A stretch of DNA of 9,797 nucleotides, taken from contig JAMCZZ010000006.1 of assembly GCA_023484645.1 (NCBI GenBank), positions 1-9,797 on the forward strand, in the 5' to 3' direction. The position numbers were made by a program, and so were the translations under genes. This document shows positions 9,581 to 9,797 of this stretch, piece after piece. This DNA comes from Patescibacteria group bacterium. Lineage in GTDB: Bacteria > Patescibacteria > UBA1384 > XYA2-FULL-43-10 > 1-14-0-10-43-13. How positions within the stretch are numbered: the first letter of the stretch is position 1; each line of letters begins with the position of its first letter. The notes under the pieces are model-generated. The model saw nothing but the letters and a program-made list of their open reading frames with translations. It had not been told where the DNA came from and did no database searches.

Positions 9581-9775
9581 CTACTTTTTCTTTACAAAAT
9601 TAAATGCGGCAGCAGCCAACAGTGCATCCACCACCACTGCCACCACCATTAACCAGCTTGGCAGCACCCAGCCTGAAATAGCAACCTGCCAACCTAAGAG
9701 CAGATAAAATATCCCAAAAACAACTTTAGCCGCAAGGATAAAACCAATCAGTTGAAGAAAACTATTCAGTTTCAA
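9581..9775 (-). CDS. Small two-helix membrane protein, 64 residues
   Basis: A hydrophobic protein with two helices: LIGFILAAKVVFGIFYLLLGW (about 9-29) and WLMVVAVVVDALLAAAAFNFV (41-61), ending KKK. I do not recognise a family. The start is probably TTG 9775-9773, because GAGG of a GAGGTGAGGA site (9787-9778) lies 8 nt upstream; the in-frame ATG at 9796 would make the protein begin by translating that site. The frame continues to the window edge, so a longer form cannot be excluded. It converges with the Gmad2 gene with only 5 nt between stops and no room for a terminator, so the two mRNAs may overlap at their 3' ends. Confidence 0.65.
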   Translation of the reverse strand: MKLNSFLQLIGFILAAKVVFGIFYLLLGWQVAISGWVLPSWLMVVAVVVDALLAAAAFNFVKKK

Positions 9776-9797
9776 AATCCTCACCTCTTTTGGCATA

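Noticed and set aside
1..9797. CRISPR array, tRNA, rRNA or T-box
   Set aside because: No regularly spaced direct repeats, no cloverleaf or GTTCGAATCC-type T-loop, and no T-box consensus were seen on either strand by eye.

Overview
The window looks like part of a small bacterial genome of the Candidate Phyla Radiation (Patescibacteria), perhaps Microgenomates-like. This is inference from gene content: a Gmad2-domain membrane protein with a Pro/Thr linker, a DUF2341/LamG/LysM wall protein with Pro-Thr and Ser-run linkers, very small two-helix membrane proteins, and a DEAD-box helicase followed by a free-standing RRM protein. Credible genes end in TAA, TAG and TGA, so nothing suggests a recoded stop.

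Left block (1-2400, all minus strand). A cysteine-containing small protein (2060-2347) is followed downstream by an unrecognised 163-residue protein (1251-1742), a HicA-like protein (756-1037), a split alpha/beta hydrolase (48-638) and the start of another gene (1-51). The unknown and HicA-like genes each lie behind the same layout: a 26-codon leader ORF with two Tyr codons before an RNA hairpin, then a Rho-independent terminator, then a perfect extended Shine-Dalgarno. This resembles ribosome-mediated attenuation. The hydrolase is interrupted by an in-frame TAG that lies inside one arm of a perfect 23-bp inverted repeat.

Middle (2400-6000). A plus-strand SAM methyltransferase converges on a large secreted, membrane-anchored wall protein (3402-5663, minus). 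The start region of the wall protein is copied, perfect and inverted over 27 bp, about 180 bp away, where it starts a tiny plus-strand ORF. The segment between the copies carries a promoter candidate and another tiny ORF, so the arrangement could be an invertible expression switch. The two tiny ORFs end at a terminator-like hairpin.

Right block (6000-9797). A good extended -10 promoter and a ~190-nt leader precede a DEAD-box helicase, an RRM RNA-binding protein and a short charged protein, together a likely cold-shock or RNA-remodelling operon. Then come an HdeD/DUF308 membrane protein, a 55-residue membrane protein (minus), a Gmad2 protein, and a second small membrane protein (minus) at the window edge.

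The window mixes two translation modes: genes with strong Shine-Dalgarno sequences, and genes whose promoter -10 box lies only 6-10 nt upstream of the start codon, which implies leaderless mRNAs. No rRNA, tRNA, CRISPR array, transposase or integrase is visible.
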